DNA of 64,000 nucleotides from Monosporascus cannonballus. Its lineage: Eukaryota > Ascomycota > Sordariomycetes > Xylariales. Each line of letters opens with the position of its first letter. Position 1 is the first letter of the stretch. The stretch is from assembly GCA_004154925.1 (NCBI GenBank), contig QJNS01000151.1, positions 62,001 through 126,000 of the forward strand. The letters are read 5' to 3'. Positions 23,901 to 37,850 of this stretch are shown here, in pieces. Made by a program: the position numbers and the translations under genes. Below the pieces are notes generated by a model. That model was not told the origin of the DNA and did no database searches. It saw nothing but the letters and a program-made list of their open reading frames with translations.

Positions 23901-26900
23901 ATTATTTACATAAACAAATATAGATTTGTTTAAAAACCTGCGCAAAATAGTTATAACTATATATTAAAGGCTTGTCGAGGCGGTACTAAGCCAAAATAAT
24001 ATTACTTCATATTGGTAATATTTATAAATTATCCTAAAAGCGGTTTTCTATTTTTTACTTTTGACTATTCGTATTAGATAATATTGCTTTTTAAGATTAA
24101 ACGCTATAAACTATTTGGCTCGATCAGAATTTCTTTTATAGTACTTATAAATGTTAAAGGATAATTATTTTTAATAATAATATCGTTTAATTATCTGAAG
24201 TTAACTATTTGTTTATAAATAGAGTTTTCGTTTTTATTAATTTTCTATTTTCCGTTTTTGATTTTAAATACTATGATTATAGGATAACATGCTGAAACCT
24301 TTAAAGGTTAATATATATTTTGGTTCTAAACTTTATGTAATACTTTTCTACAAACCTTTTAAACTTTTAAGGTTTATATAATCCATTTTATAAAGTTTGA
24401 AATAGTATCTTTTTTTGATCGATATGCGATAATTTTATTACTTATACTTAAGTAACTTTTAAATCGTTCGTTTTTGGAATAACTCTTTATATTTTTTGTA
24501 TTTCGGCGATACTATATTATTTGAGTTTGAGATTTTGGCTTTTTTAATTACGTAGTAAATATTTTGGTCGTATTTTTTAGTAGTTTTATTTCCTTTTCTT
24601 AAGAAAGTATTTCATTTTTTCAATTAGTATATAAATTACTGAATTAGAGCTAAAATATCTCTAACATCATATTATATTCAAAGATATTTACAATATCTAA
24701 TAAGATTCGTTTTTAATATCATTAAATCTATATAAGGAGTTTCTTAGGTTTTCGAAGAACTCGTTTATTTTTATATATAAATAGGTTTTCGTCCACCGTA
24801 CGTAACTTATAAAACTTTATTTTGTATTTCTAGAGAATCTGGTATTTCTTTTAATTACTGCGAGAGAAATAAAATTGCTTATTATTTTTAAGTTCATTAT
24901 AGCTCTAAATATTTTTATATATTAAACAATCTCTATTTAACAACGTAATTCCTTAATAATTTCATATAAGATTTTATAAAACTGGACTTTTCAATATGTT
25001 AGTTTCGAGGGCCTTTAATGTTTTTTTAAACTGGTATAACTTATTCGCCAGAAGACGCCTTTATTTTCGAGCTTTCTTAACGGCGTATTTAATATAATAG
25101 TTATATATATATTTATACTATTTCTTTTTACTAATCTTGCATCTGGAAATAAACGTCCTTTTTAGCATAATCTTTAATCTCGTATTATTCAGTTATGAGA
25201 TTAAAAGTATAAACCTCTGAAAAGGTTATTCTAATATGTAAAAACTCTTATTAAATATAAAATATCGAAGAATAACACAAACATCTTTACGATATAATTT
25301 TCTAATTCCGTTTTAATTCGAGATATAAGTAATAGAACTGAAGATATTCTAGTTATTAAGACGTTTCGGTATATTAACATGTATTATTAAATTCGACAAA
25401 TATGTTTTTTTTAGCGTGTCTAAAAAAATTTTTTAACTTCGAAGCAAGTAAAGTAATCGTTAAAATAATATATAATAAAATATAACAACTTCTAAAAATT
25501 CGTTCGTGATTTTTTAGTATATACCGTATGTTCAGGACGCTTATGAAGCTCTGGGAAAAACTATTTATAATTATTAGTATCTGATCGAAATTAACTATTT
25601 TCTTTATATATCTTGCACGTGTATATATCGAAATAATAAGAGTATTCTAGTTTTATAATTATTCTAAAGGTCGTTTATTCGAGATAGTACTTATAGACTT
25701 CAACTTTAAAGTTTTAACAAATAAAACAATCCTCGTACTTTAGGATATTATTCTAGATCTAAGTGGTTATGCCAATAATAAATTCTAGCTAGAACAAAAA
25801 TCGAACTAACTTTTTTTTTCTTTTCTGTCTTACTATTTGTTTCTTATTTAGCCGCTCTGGCCTTTTTTAAAGTTAAGAGATCTCTCTCTTTTTGAAATTT
25901 CTTTTAATATAGAAGCGATATTGATTTTTAAAATACCCCTTTTTGCTATAATTAAAATATTTTATTTTAAACTTATCTTTCTTAAGTTTCTTCGAAACGG
26001 CATTCGCTTCTTTTTAAGCTTTACCTTTATCTTTTTTAGTTTTGCTATTAAAGCTCTTATTGTCTCTTCGTTTACCGGCTTTCTTTTTCTTAAGGTACCG
26101 ATTAAAAATATAACGGTCGATAATAATAATCTTATTAATATATTCTCTAAAAAGTCTAGTTTTAGATTTTATATAGAGTTTGTTTTTAATTTAAGCCTTT
26201 AGGTTATCACAATATAAGTATAATAACATGTTTTTTAATAAGTTTAAAATAATTACTAACCGATTAAATTCGATCGTATATTATATTATTAACTTCATTT
26301 AACGAACAAAATAAAGATTCTTAATTACGTATATTTTCTGTTATTTCTGATCTCCAAATAAAGCTTCTATTTTTTAAAAAAAAGAAATATCGACGTTTGT
26401 TAAAAAATATAGTTAATTATATTTAAAGATTTTTCGAGATAACTTTGCAAATAACCTTTTATAATAAGCTCGAATTATAAAACAGTTTTCCCAGCAGGTA
26501 ATTATAATATATCTATTATTTTTTAATAGTTTTCTCTTAAAAAGCTCTTATAAAACTTAAAATAAAATCGGTTTTAGATTAGGAATTCTTCCATATTAAT
26601 TAACCCATTATAAGTTTTAAAGAGAGTTAGTTTGTAACTTTTAACATCTGGTATTCCGTGGTAACTAGAAGATAAAACAGTTTTTTTTCGTAATTAATTC
26701 GCGCCAAATCGTAGTAAAGTCGAAATTTGTTATTATTAAACAAGTTTAACATTTTTCTTTTAAAAGCTCGGACTTTCGTTATTAAGATATACAGTTTTGC
26801 GTTAAATATTAACTCTTTTTCCTTATCTTTTTAACTATTAAAAAGATACTTCTCTTGTTTTTTAAACTTTTTCCGCCTTAAAGTTTTAAACTATAATAGT

Positions 26901-27176
26901 CTGTTTTACAAATAAAAGTTATTATTAAGATTAAAAAAATTTAAAAATCGGATAATAAAAAATTACCATATTATAAATTAATTAAAAAAACTTTTTAAAA
27001 AGTAATAAATTATTTGATCTAGTTATTAATCTTTTATTACTTAATAATAAGAATGGAATATATTATATATCTTTTAAACGTTATTCAGAATTATTGTTAA
27101 TGTTAAATTAAAAAGAACTTATTTCTTAATTGCGTAGTAAATTATGTATCGATGATAAATTAAGAAATTATTAAAA

Positions 27177-27831
27177 TATAACGAACTTATTATACGTTTA
27201 CTGAAGTGGAGTTCGTGTTAGATCGCTAGCTGCTAGCTAGCTAGCTAGTTTCTGAGCATGGAGTGCTCTAGCATCTCTAAGTGGGTCGGCGACGGTCTAT
27301 AAAATGCTGGCCTGTCAACTTCTGTATGTAGTTTTCATAGCAGACAAGGCACGTTCGTAAATTCTCTTCTCCTATCCAAGCTCCGATTAAGATGTTCCAT
27401 ATCCCATGTACTTACCAAGCCTAACCCAATTCATTACCTAAATATATAAATAATATCCGAAAATAATATTAATTTATAAGTAATAATAAGGCAAGAAATA
27501 AATTATTAATTTGTTCGTTAAATAGATTTAAAAAAATTTATAACTAAAAATAATTACCTTGAATTATAGATTTAAATTAATAACTAAAGAGGGAAATTAA
27601 CTAGATAATTATTTATATAAAAGATTAACTTATTTTATAGCTATGTTCTCTTTATTAGTCTTTGAAGTTTATAAAAGACCATCCTTTATAGTCTTTGAGA
27701 AATTTCTAGTATTTCTATAGAAAAAACAAAGACATCAGTAGCTCCGAAGTTTACACGACCGAGGTGGAGGTCTTAACGAGCTGGCTCGCCTCGCCTTTTC
27801 TAGGTCTAGTAGAGTCTCCTTAGATGTAATA
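27177..27831 (-). repeat. LTR (right) of the 20.5-27.8 kb element, split by an insertion
   Basis: Begins TATAACGAACTTATTATACG, is interrupted at 27202-27433, resumes with 'AATATATAAATAATATCCG', and ends near GATGTAATA. Without the insertion its length (~423 bp) equals that of the left LTR. The last ~110 bp keep more G+C than the left copy. Confidence 0.7.
27202..27433. mobile_element. 232-bp non-RIP insertion with TG...CA ends and TTAC duplication
   Basis: Starts TGAAGTGGAGTTCG and ends CCCAATTCA, flanked by TTAC at 27198-27201 and 27434-27437. The surrounding LTR reads continuously when it is removed. Its base composition is GC-normal in strong contrast to the damaged host LTR, so it arrived after RIP or escaped it. 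It includes a short GCTA microsatellite near 27223-27247. TG...CA ends suggest a solo LTR or a TRIM-type element; a 4-bp duplication is shorter than the usual 5 bp. Confidence 0.6.
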
Positions 27832-27836
27832 TTATT

Positions 27837-28675
27837 TACCTTTTTAACAAGCGATAATAATAGAAGCTAGGGTTTTAAAACTTAATTTTTTTTTAAATTC
27901 TTTACGCACCTTTAAAAGTCGCGGATTTTACTGCTATAAAAACACTATTATTTATTTTTTTACTTATAAGTATAATTAACTATAACTTAATAGGTAAACG
28001 AAAAGCATTTAAAATTTTTAAAGTTATAAACTAGAATCCGAAAATTACTATATTGAAATTATTAAAAAAATAAATTTAAAGATACTTCTTGAAAAGAACT
28101 GCCCATCTCGTTGAAAACTATATTAGAAAAGTTATCTATTTTATAGTAGATTAAAAAAGCTATAAATATTTTTACTTTGAAGTATATAATGATTTTCTTT
28201 ATACGTGATCATCGAAACGTATATAAAAATATAATTAATTATAGGCATATATTGTTCATATTAATTTTTTATACGTTATTAATCTTATTTTGTATAACAC
28301 TATAATATAAAAGTGTTTATACTTATTTTATTAATAAATCAAATATATAATACAAACATTATATTACGTACGCATATATACATATTTTCTTTTATATTTC
28401 TATTATTCTATTCTTTACAGCTTTTTAATATATCGAAAAAATTATAAATCAAAATGCGATTCTTTTCGTTCGCGAAAATTATTAAGTGTATCGGTAATAT
28501 TAGTTTCCGTTATTACAAATACGTTAATTAATATTATATTTTAAGCTGTATAGAAAAGTTTTTTAAGGTAAAAATGTATAACTTAAACCTTTACGTATAT
28601 ATATATATATTGACAACTGATAATAACTAAATTTTTAAAAGTATTAAGAAAATTATATAATAACTTAATCTTATA
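27837..28675. other. AT-rich spacer, no gene
   Basis: RIP-type sequence between the gypsy element and the Pogo element. Nothing readable. Confidence 0.45.
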
Positions 28676-30550
28676 ATGTATTACACGTATGAGCTAGATT
28701 TACGACTGAGCTAGACACTTTTTTAGCCATTGTACCTTACTATCTTTAATCGTTTATTGCTCAATACCAACACCATGGAACGCCTTACAAAAGAAACGAA
28801 AATAAAACTAGCTATTTAGGCTAAAAAACGAGACCCGAAACTTAGTTACAGAAAACTTAGTTCTATTTATGACGTCCCTTATTTTATCTTATAAACGCGA
28901 TATAACGAAACACGCGCCTGAACCGATATTATTTCTTTTTTGTAAAAATTGATGCCGACTGAAAAAATATCGATTATCGACCGAATTTTTCACTTAAATA
29001 CATAAGCCTTTCTTGTTCCACTTTGTTTATTAAAAATATAGCTAATTTATTATTTATTTCACGCGTTATAAAACGCGTTAAAGTTAACTGGGCGTTAAAC
29101 TGTATTAAATGGCAAAAAAAACTTAAAACGTATTTATTTCAGAAGATTACTTATTAAAAAATATTATACGAAAATTTAAAAACATTTCGTAAGTAATTCG
29201 AATTTATTCGAGTTATTGTTGTAAAATGCGATATCGTGAAAAAGAATATTTATACTTTTAACGAAATTACGTTCTTAATAAAAGTTTTTATAATAACGGA
29301 TATAATAATTATTAATACCAAAAAAGGGAAAAGTTTAAATAAGTTTAATAAAACATAAAAAATATGTTTAATAAAACATAAAAAATATGTTTAATAAAAC
29401 ATAAAAAATAAGTTATAATTATTTAAGTTATTCATTTTTAAAGTTATATTATTATTTATTATTATCATAAGAAACAATTAATTTAAGTTTTAATATCGTA
29501 ATAACTTATTGTTAATAACCAGTTAAAAATTATATTAAGTAATAATATTTAAATAACCAACGAATTAGGTTTAAAATAAGTTTAACATTTCGATTCATAT
29601 ATTCGAACGTATACGAAAAAATCGAAAAGTTTTTTAATTTTCGACGATTACGAAAATTGTTATTTAATAAAGTTCGAAAAATATTACGTTAATTACGACA
29701 TTATTATATTTTATATACTTGTATATTTTTTATATAAGTTTTAATTGTTTAACCTATTTTCGTTTTTTTAAAAAACATATGTATTCGTTATATATCGAAA
29801 ATTTAATAGGACGTTATCATATTTATATCGTTTAAAAAATTTTCTTATCGCCTTTCACAACGCGTTTAAAATTATTATAATGTCCGATAATATTAAATCC
29901 GGATTTACGAAAATTAAGTTCGTTTTATTTAATCCTAATGTCTTTTTTTTCGAACTCGAAATTCTTTTAATTATGTTTACATTAACCGTTTTCTTTTTAA
30001 CCTCCGCCGGTTCTCTTTATTTCTCGTTTAGGAAAACCTTAAAAAATATTAAGGAAATAATAAAATAAAGACGTTATTTATGAAAAAGTTTAAAAATTAC
30101 TAAGGTAATTTGTCTATAAAAATCGCTAAATCGGCTAATGTTTTAATAAAAAGTAACTTATTATTTTTTTACGAAATTATTTTTTTTGTAAAAAAATTAT
30201 TTAATCATGCGATATGAACCACATTTTAAGCAAACGACGAAGGACCAAAAATAAACGTTTCTAAAAAGAAAAAGTACTTATTATATAAGAAAGATAAGTT
30301 TTTTTCGCAGAGAAAGAAAGGAATAATAGAAAAGTGCAGTTAATAATAGTTGAAAATAATTCTCGTAAAGGGGTTACGACGAAAGAATGGAAATGTGGCG
30401 TTTGCGATAAGCTCGGACATAATGCGCGCACTTGTGATAAAGCTGGAGATTTGTCTAGCGAAGAAGAATCCGATTAATTTGAATTTGTTGTCGCGAAGTG
30501 CTGAAAAGTGTCCAGCTTAATCGTGTGTTCAGCTCATAGGTGTAGTACGT
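28676..30550 (+). mobile_element. Fot1/Pogo (Tc1/mariner superfamily) DNA transposon, RIP-inactivated
   Basis: 1,875 bp. The left end starts ATGTATTACACGTATGAGCT; the right end reads back as ACGTACTACACCTATGAGCT, and the inverted match continues for about 55 bp (shared 'GACACTTTT'). TA dinucleotides flank both ends (28674-28675, 30551-30552), the target duplication expected of this superfamily. The right TIR is barely damaged while the left carries C-to-T/G-to-A changes. Confidence 0.88.
28772..30476 (+). pseudogene. Pogo/Fot1 transposase with C-terminal zinc knuckle, many stops
   Basis: Starts ATG at 28772. The N-terminus reads as a psq/CENP-B-type helix-turn-helix ('MERLTKETKIKLAI', then 'RDPKLSYRKLSSIYDVPY'), then a CENP-B-like DNA-binding part with a 'VNWA' stretch, then the DDE catalytic region ('IYTFNEI', where the family has DET), a 'FDDY' box in place of the DGH motif, and a C-terminal part 'MSDNIKSGF ... 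VLFNPN' at 29880-30065. The tail ends with a C-x2-C-x4-H-x4-C knuckle, 'CGVCDKLGHNARTC', at about 30393-30434 and stops at 30476. Many TAA/TAG codons and frame changes make it non-functional; the knuckle region is nearly undamaged. A ~22-bp unit (TTTAATAAAACATAAAAAATATG) is tandemly repeated about three times near 29345-29410 inside the coding part. Confidence 0.82.
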
Positions 30551-30552
30551 TA

Positions 30553-31511
30553 GTATTAAGTTAATAGTAAACATTCTTTTCTTTTTATTTACATTTTAAC
30601 CCAAATAATATTTATTTTATAAATATTGTAATTATTGTATTTCCAAAGCGATAAAGTAATTTAAATCTGATAAAAAAAATGTTTAACGGTTTATAAAATA
30701 ATATAAAAGTTATTAACATCTATTTAATAATTTTCTAATAGAGCTCTAATTATAAGAAATTCGTAAAACGCTTAATTTAAATTTTTAGCAGTTAAGATAG
30801 ATCTACATTTAAGGCTGATTTTGTAGGCTAAGTCTAATATATAAAAGTTTATTCCATTATATAAATACACGATAGATACTATATCTAGTATCTTCGAATA
30901 CGATAACTGGTTAATACTTTTTACAGTTTTATATAGCAGCTATTATATATGATAAATTAAATTGAACTTTTAGCACTTTAAGTAAAATAAACATTTTATT
31001 TAATATTTTTAAAAGTACTAAAAAATGTATAATTTACGAAATAATTATACTAATATTTATATAATATTAAATAGTTATATATTAGTTAGTTACTTATGAA
31101 ACTGCGTAGAATTTTACAATTTTTATTATCGAGGCTATTATTTTAGACGTCGAATTATTACTTTTTTATCCTCTAAATTCGAGCTTTATTTTTTGGAACA
31201 TAATATTGGAAAGATTTCTACCGTTTACGATCACTTTATATATACTCGTAGTAGCTTTTATACAGTTACAACCTATAATCTTAGATATTATGAGGATATT
31301 CGAAATGCTTTTTACTTAATAATATATTTTTCTTTATAACGGTAATGTAATATTTCGTATTATTTAACGCATATATATATATATAAAGCTAAAATATGCT
31401 ACCATATTATTATTATAAGAGCTTTTTTATATACTTTTTATATATAAATTATTTATCTAGTGATTATAGAATATTTCTCAGTATTTAAAGTGAAAACGAA
31501 AATAAAAGTAT
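30553..31511. other. AT-rich spacer with one dispersed repeat fragment
   Basis: No gene. 30850-30920 holds a minus-strand copy of the repeat seen at 38570-38650 and 19505-19620 ('CACGATAGATACTATATCTA'). Confidence 0.45.
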
Positions 31512-31516
31512 TTTCT

Positions 31517-31902
31517 TGTTACGACCTGACAAGCCACGGCCTCCAGGAACGGTCGCAACGGAAAAGGCCAAGAAAACTATGTGGATCAGGTCACGTAATG
31601 GATCACTAACTCACTGGTGGTAAGCCAGTAAGCCGGATCACCAACTCATTGGTGGTAAGCCAGTAAGCCGGATCACTAATTTACTGGTGGTAATCTAACT
31701 AAAGGAAAAGGATATATACGCTTATTAATTCCATAATTTAAATAGCTTTAGCTTATAATATAATATCGTTACCCAAGGCACCTTTAATATTATGAGACGT
31801 AATACGTTACTATATTTATTATTTAGATTTTTACGATATTCTTATTAATATAAACCCGTCGATTTAAGGTTTAATAATTAGTTAAACCGTTTAGCCGTTA
31901 TA
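31517..31902 (+). repeat. 5' LTR of the chromovirus at 31.5-38.2 kb
   Basis: 386 bp, TGTTACGACCTGACAAGCC to TAGCCGTTATA. It contains a 35-bp unit beginning GGATCACTAACTCACTGG that occurs about 2.7 times from 31600 to 31694. It keeps more G+C than the 3' LTR, so the two LTRs were hit unequally. Confidence 0.92.
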
Positions 31903-34900
31903 CGTTATAAGCTTTTATTTAATAATACCGTTAAATTTTAAATAATATTTAATATTGTTAAAATATCGACTAGCATTTAGGAAACCCTTACTTAACAATT
32001 TTAGGCTTAAATTCGGAAATTAAAAAGACAAATTTGATAATTTAGGGTTACGTTACCTGCTTAACCCTTTTTTGCCCGTATAAAGCTAAAGAAACCAGAA
32101 CTTTACGATAAAAGAAATAATTTTTAAATATTTTTAATTTAGGTACGAATTTATTTTTATTTGTTAAACCTTAATAACCTAGCGGATATAATCTTAATAA
32201 TAAAAATATACTAAATAAAAAATACGGTTAATTAATTTAAACCTATTATAAAAAAATTCCTAAAATAAAAAAAATAAATAAGAAAAATTTATTAACGAAA
32301 TATTTTTAACTTATATTAATTTCGAAAATAAAATATGCAATAATTTCGGTAATCAGGGATAAAAAACGATTAACGGCTTAATAACTTTTATAATTCCGAT
32401 AAAAAAAACCTACGTTTAAATATGTCGTAATTTTTAAAAGTTTTGCAGCTAAAGGCGGATAAAAAGATAACGAAATTAACATTTTTATCGACATATTTTA
32501 TAAAGGGCTAAAAAATTAATATAAAAAATAAGATTATTCGGTTAAACGATTAATTACCCTGGACCGGTATATTGCAAAAGTAATTAAAATTAATAATTGA
32601 TAATTTAAAAGATAATAAGAGAAAAAAGGATAATATATTTTATATTCGGGATATAATAAGTCCAATTAAAAGAAAAAACGAAACGTACTTTTTATTTTTT
32701 ACGGAACGGCGCCAGGACTTATGGAATTTGGCGTTACTTACAAATAGGATTAAAGCCAAATTAAATATTTTAATTATAGCAAAATAGGACATAAAGTTTA
32801 TAAATATAAGAAACCTAAAAAATTACGATAAAATAATTAAATTTTTATGTTAAAAAGATAATTTAGGAATAACCAAGGAAATAATAACAAAGCTATTAAT
32901 ATGATTTAAACCAAGTATATAATAAACCTATAACTAAAGGTTTAATAAGGATTATTACGATAAAAAATTTGACGAAAGATACGAAAAGCCAAAAAGCTGG
33001 CTTAACAAATTTTGCGAATATAACAAAAAACGTTATAAGGATAATTACGTAAATACCAGAATTGGATAAAAAAAGTTTATCTCGGAACTCTTAATCGATA
33101 TGGCAAAATATATGCCATATATTATTAACGACGAAAATATCCCGATTACAAAAAATAAAAATAATATATTTATATACAAATTATCCGAATGCACTATAAG
33201 GGATTTCATTTTCCAAACCGTACCGGGCATAATAAAAACGACGAATAATAATATCAACAGTTTCGAACCATAACCCCAGGAAATATTTAATAATTAGCCG
33301 AAATAAAAAATTGGCTTAAAGGAAAATAATGCCCGTAAAAAAACCCTTTCGTTATTATGGATAATATAATTTTTATATAAAAAAGGAATTAATTTATCGT
33401 ACGGTAAAAAAACATTATTAAAAAATTATTACGGATTTTAATTTTCAATTAATATTTATTATAAATCCTTATAAAAAAAGTTATTAAAAAATACATTAAT
33501 TTATAGGAAATCTTTGGAACGACAACTAAAATAACATATAATAAGATATAATCGTAAATATAAGAAAATAATATACTTAATAAGAAAAGAAATTATAAAA
33601 AAATTAAGAACAATTACTACGGCTCAAAGAAACAGTACGCCGATAACAACGATAAATACAATAATTTAACGCGTTATATATAAAAACATAAATAAGGTTT
33701 AATAAATTCGAATAAAAATTAAAAGAAAAAGATTACTTATAAAAAAGCCGCAAAATAACAAAACCTAAAGGAATTAAAAGAAACTTTTAAAAAAAGCTTT
33801 AAACGCAATAATAAAAATATTAACGACTTTATTACTTTAGATATACGAATTAAAACGTATTGGTATACCGTAATAGTTAATTACAAAACTTTGGACAAGA
33901 ATTATATTGTACCGAATATAATTAATAAATTTAAACTGTTATAAAAATATAAATTAAAATCTTATATAACGATAAATGCCGAAAATGAGAAATTCGCTTA
34001 CGATAACGGAAAAATTATACGCAAAATTAATAACTTCGAGATTTTTATTTAAAAACGATATTAAACAATTAATTTCGATATTATTTTATTTAAAAATTAC
34101 GATATAATCTTAGGATTATTATAAATATGTTAATACGAAATTTTAATTAATAACGGAATTAACCAAATAAAATTCGCCTTATATCTTATTAACAAATAAA
34201 AAGAATTAAAATTTTAATATTTAATCCATAATGGCAACAAATATAAGCATAAAAACATAATAAATACTTTATTACCTAAAGGAATAAAATATAAAAAAAA
34301 CCAGATATTAAAAAAATACGACGTATCGTTATTACCATTAAAATAAAATTAAAGTAATTAAATAACGATTTAAAATAATAAGAACAATAACTCAAAAAAT
34401 TAAAAAATCTAATTAATATATTACCATAATACCATAGATATAAATAGTTTTTCAAAAAGGAACTTGATACAAAATTACCAAAATATAGCAAATAAAATTA
34501 TGAAATAATTTTTAAAAAAAAGATTTTCGACGAAGTTTTACCCCATTTATAATCTTAACGGAAACGAACTACGCATTTTCAAAAAATAACTGGAAAATCG
34601 GTTATAAAAAAATGGATTTAACCTTTAAAATTATTAACAGAATACCATATGTTTTTCGTACTTAAAAAAATAAGAAATTGCGATTTATAATTAATTATTA
34701 ATAATTAAACGATATTATTATTAAAACTCGAATATTATTACCCCTAATTATAAAAATAAAAAACCGACTTTACGGAATTAAATAGTTTATAGTATTCGAT
34801 TTCAGAAATAGATATAACTTTATTAAAATTAAAAAAATACAAATAGAAAATAACCTTTAAAACAAAGTACGAATTATTTAAATATTTGGTTATATTAATA

Positions 34901-37850
34901 GGACTTACGAACGTACCAGCAACTTTTCAGCAAATAATTAATTACGTATTACGAAAATATTTCGATATTTTTGTTATTTATTATCTCGACGATATTCTTA
35001 TATTTTTAAAGACGGAAAAAACATACGTAAGATACGTTTATAAAGTTTTTTAAGTTTTACAAAACGTAAAATTACTTATTAATATAAAAAAAAGTTAATT
35101 TTATATATAAGAAATAAAATATCTAGGATATATTATTACCTTAGGATATATTAAAATAAACCTTAAGAAAATCGCTATAATCACAAAATAATAAACGTTA
35201 ACCATAATCAAGGAAATATAGGTATTTCTTAAATTTCCTAACTATTATTAAAAGTTTATTCGAAACTTTAGTAAAATAATTATACCTTTAATAAATTTTA
35301 CGAAAAAAAAAAAGAAATTTAAATAGATGCCAAATACGAAAAAAATATTTTAAATTATAAAGGATATAATTATTAATAAGCCAGTACTAATTATGTACAA
35401 TTTAAACCGTTTCGTTAAATTAAAAACTCATATTTCGGATTACGCGTTAAGTATAATAATCGAATAACGAGATAATTAAGGCAAATTATACCTTATTGCA
35501 TTTTTTTCGTATAAGTTAAAAAAAGCCGAACTTAATTAAGGTATTCCAAATAAAAAATTTATGGCCATTATTATGGCATTTCGGCAGTTTAGGTATTTTC
35601 TAAAGGGAAATTTGTACTAAATTAAGATTTATACAAATTATCAAAATTTTACCCGATTTACCACGATCAGGGAATTTATAGGATAATAATTAAAATACGT
35701 AAAAAAATTGGCGAATTTCGACTTCGTTATTATCTTTAAAAAGGGATTAAAAAACGGTAAAGCAAATATTTTAAGTAAGCGACCAAATTTTAAAAAGAAA
35801 TTGGTTAAAATTAATCATATAATCTTTAATACCATTACAAAAGGACATTTATGCTTACGATAAATTACGACGATTCGGGTAGTACTTTATAATATATATC
35901 AGAAAATTTAACAATATAACGATAATTTCTCAAAAAATCAAAAAATAAACAAAATATAAATTCTAAAGGAATACCGGAAAAGTCTAATACAAAAAATATA
36001 TAAATATTAGTTACATGGATATCCAGTGATCCATAAAACCTTAAAAAGATTTTAACGTATATATTCCTTTCCTAAAATAAAATTAACGGTACAAAAAATT
36101 ATATGGCAATACGATATTTGCGTTAAAACAAAAGTACGACGACATAAGCCATATGGAAAATTATAGCCATTACCAGTTACAGAACGACTATGGTATTTAG
36201 TTATATTCGATTTTATTACCAAACTTCTAATATTAAAAAATCCAGCTACAGGAATATATTATAACAGTATCTTCGTAATCGCCGATCGATTTACGAAATT
36301 TTTTATTTCTTACCTTATTACGAAAATACAAACGCCGAATAACTAATATACATTTTCTTTAAATACGTTTTTAATATATACGGATTACCAATAAAAATTA
36401 TATTAAATAAAGGATTAGTATTTGTATTAAAGTTTTAACAAAGCCTTATAATACAGATTGGCCTAAATCATAAATTATCCAGCGTATTTAAACTATAAAC
36501 AAATAAAGAAATAAAACGAATAAATTAAATTTTAAAAATTTACTTACGATATTATATTAATTACGAACAAAATAATGATATTAAGAAATTACTAATCGTA
36601 CAACTAATTTATAATACCAGCTATTACGAAAATATCAAAATAACACTTACGAACGTAAATTTTGGTTTTATTTTAAAAATTTACAAAAAAGTACGTAACG
36701 ACAATCTAATTAATATCAAAATATTCTTTACGTCAAAATAATCACAATAACTGTACCAGGAAATAAAAATAAAACTGGAATTCGTACGGAATCAAATAAA
36801 TAAATATTATAACCAGAAAAAATTAAAAAAACTAACTTTCGAAAAGGGAAAAATAATTTTCTTCGTCACAAAAAATATTCAAATAAAACGACTTAACGAA
36901 AAACTCGATTTTAAGTATATCGGTCCATATAAAATCGCCAAAAAAATCTTAGAAAATAATTACCAAGTAAAATTTTTTACCAAAGGCCAAATTCTATTTA
37001 ATTTTTTATATTTCTTTATTCGAATTAATAACAAATATAATCAAAATGTATACGGCATAAAATAACGTAAAAATAAAAAACGAACAAATATATAAAATAA
37101 AGAAAATCCTCAATATGCAAAAACAAAATAAATTTACCCAGTACCTGATCAAATGGAAAAAATATCCAAATTCCAAGAACACCTAAGAACCTGCCAAAAA
37201 TCTTATTAGCACCCAGCGCCTATTAAAAGATTTTTATTAATAACGGCGGAATTACCCAAAATAATAATATCCCAATTTACGAAATTTACGAAAAAAAGCT
37301 CTTAGTTTACCGTATTCCAATTAATAATATCCACCCCTTTTAAGGCTTAAATCTCGATTACGGATTCCGATTCCAATTACGCAAAATCGTTAGAATTATC
37401 TAAGGATTAAAAGGCACGATTAACAAATTTCGTACCTTAAGATTAATAATATTAACGTTAATAACGTATACAAAAAAAACGCGCAAAAACTTCGGATAAA
37501 GATTTTCCGGCCGTTAACTTTTTTTTCTTTTAATTTTTTCGATTTTGCAATATAATAATTAATTATAAAAATAAGGATTTTTGTCCCGTTATATGAACAA
37601 CCTTAACGGACATATTCTTTATAACAAAAAACTCCATTTATTATTTGGTAATTAAGCTACTAAACAAAATAAAAAAAATAAAATATTACGTTAAAACCTT
37701 TAAGTTCAATTAAATTAACTAAGGTAAATCGCTATTCGGATTTGCAAGAACGACATTTAGATATACCGAAAAACATATTAAAAGTATATGAAAAAAATTT
37801 ACTAAAAGAAAAAAAATCTTAAAAATAAGATTTTGAAAAAAGGGAAATCG

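Larger units (their letters stand above)
20500..27831 (-). mobile_element. RIP-inactivated Ty3/gypsy-like retrotransposon, reverse orientation
   Basis: Direct LTRs at 20500-~20920 and 27177-~27831 (the latter enlarged by a 232-bp insertion) flank a ~6.2-kb degraded interior. On the minus strand, about 24215-24165 reads 'VNFR' then 'LNDIIIK', the gypsy RT box usually written DYRxLN. About 23915-23893 reads 'YVNNIFI', the catalytic YxDD box with both Asp as Asn, as G-to-A change of GAC/GAT gives. Lys-rich coding near 26.0 kb fits a gag-side region. The bases right of the left LTR are, on the minus strand, a purine run (AAAAAAAGGGAAATAA) suited to a polypurine tract. TTATT lies on both outer edges (20495-20499, 27832-27836), but because the interior edge also starts TTATT, the exact LTR end is not certain. 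Confidence 0.7.

Noticed and set aside
25921..26202. 93-codon hydrophobic plus-strand frame
   Set aside because: Opposite strand of the degraded gypsy element; Phe/Ile/Leu-rich content follows from poly-A/G-rich coding on the other strand.
27223..27247. GCTAGC-type repeat as a restriction or regulatory array
   Set aside because: A simple tetranucleotide microsatellite within the 232-bp insertion.
31600..31694. 35-bp direct repeats as a CRISPR-like array
   Set aside because: Units are contiguous without spacers, are part of an LTR and recur in its sister LTRs; the genome is eukaryotic.
33045..34491. Minus-strand hydrophobic frames inside the chromovirus at 31.5-38.2 kb
   Set aside because: Antisense of gag-pol; composition artefacts.
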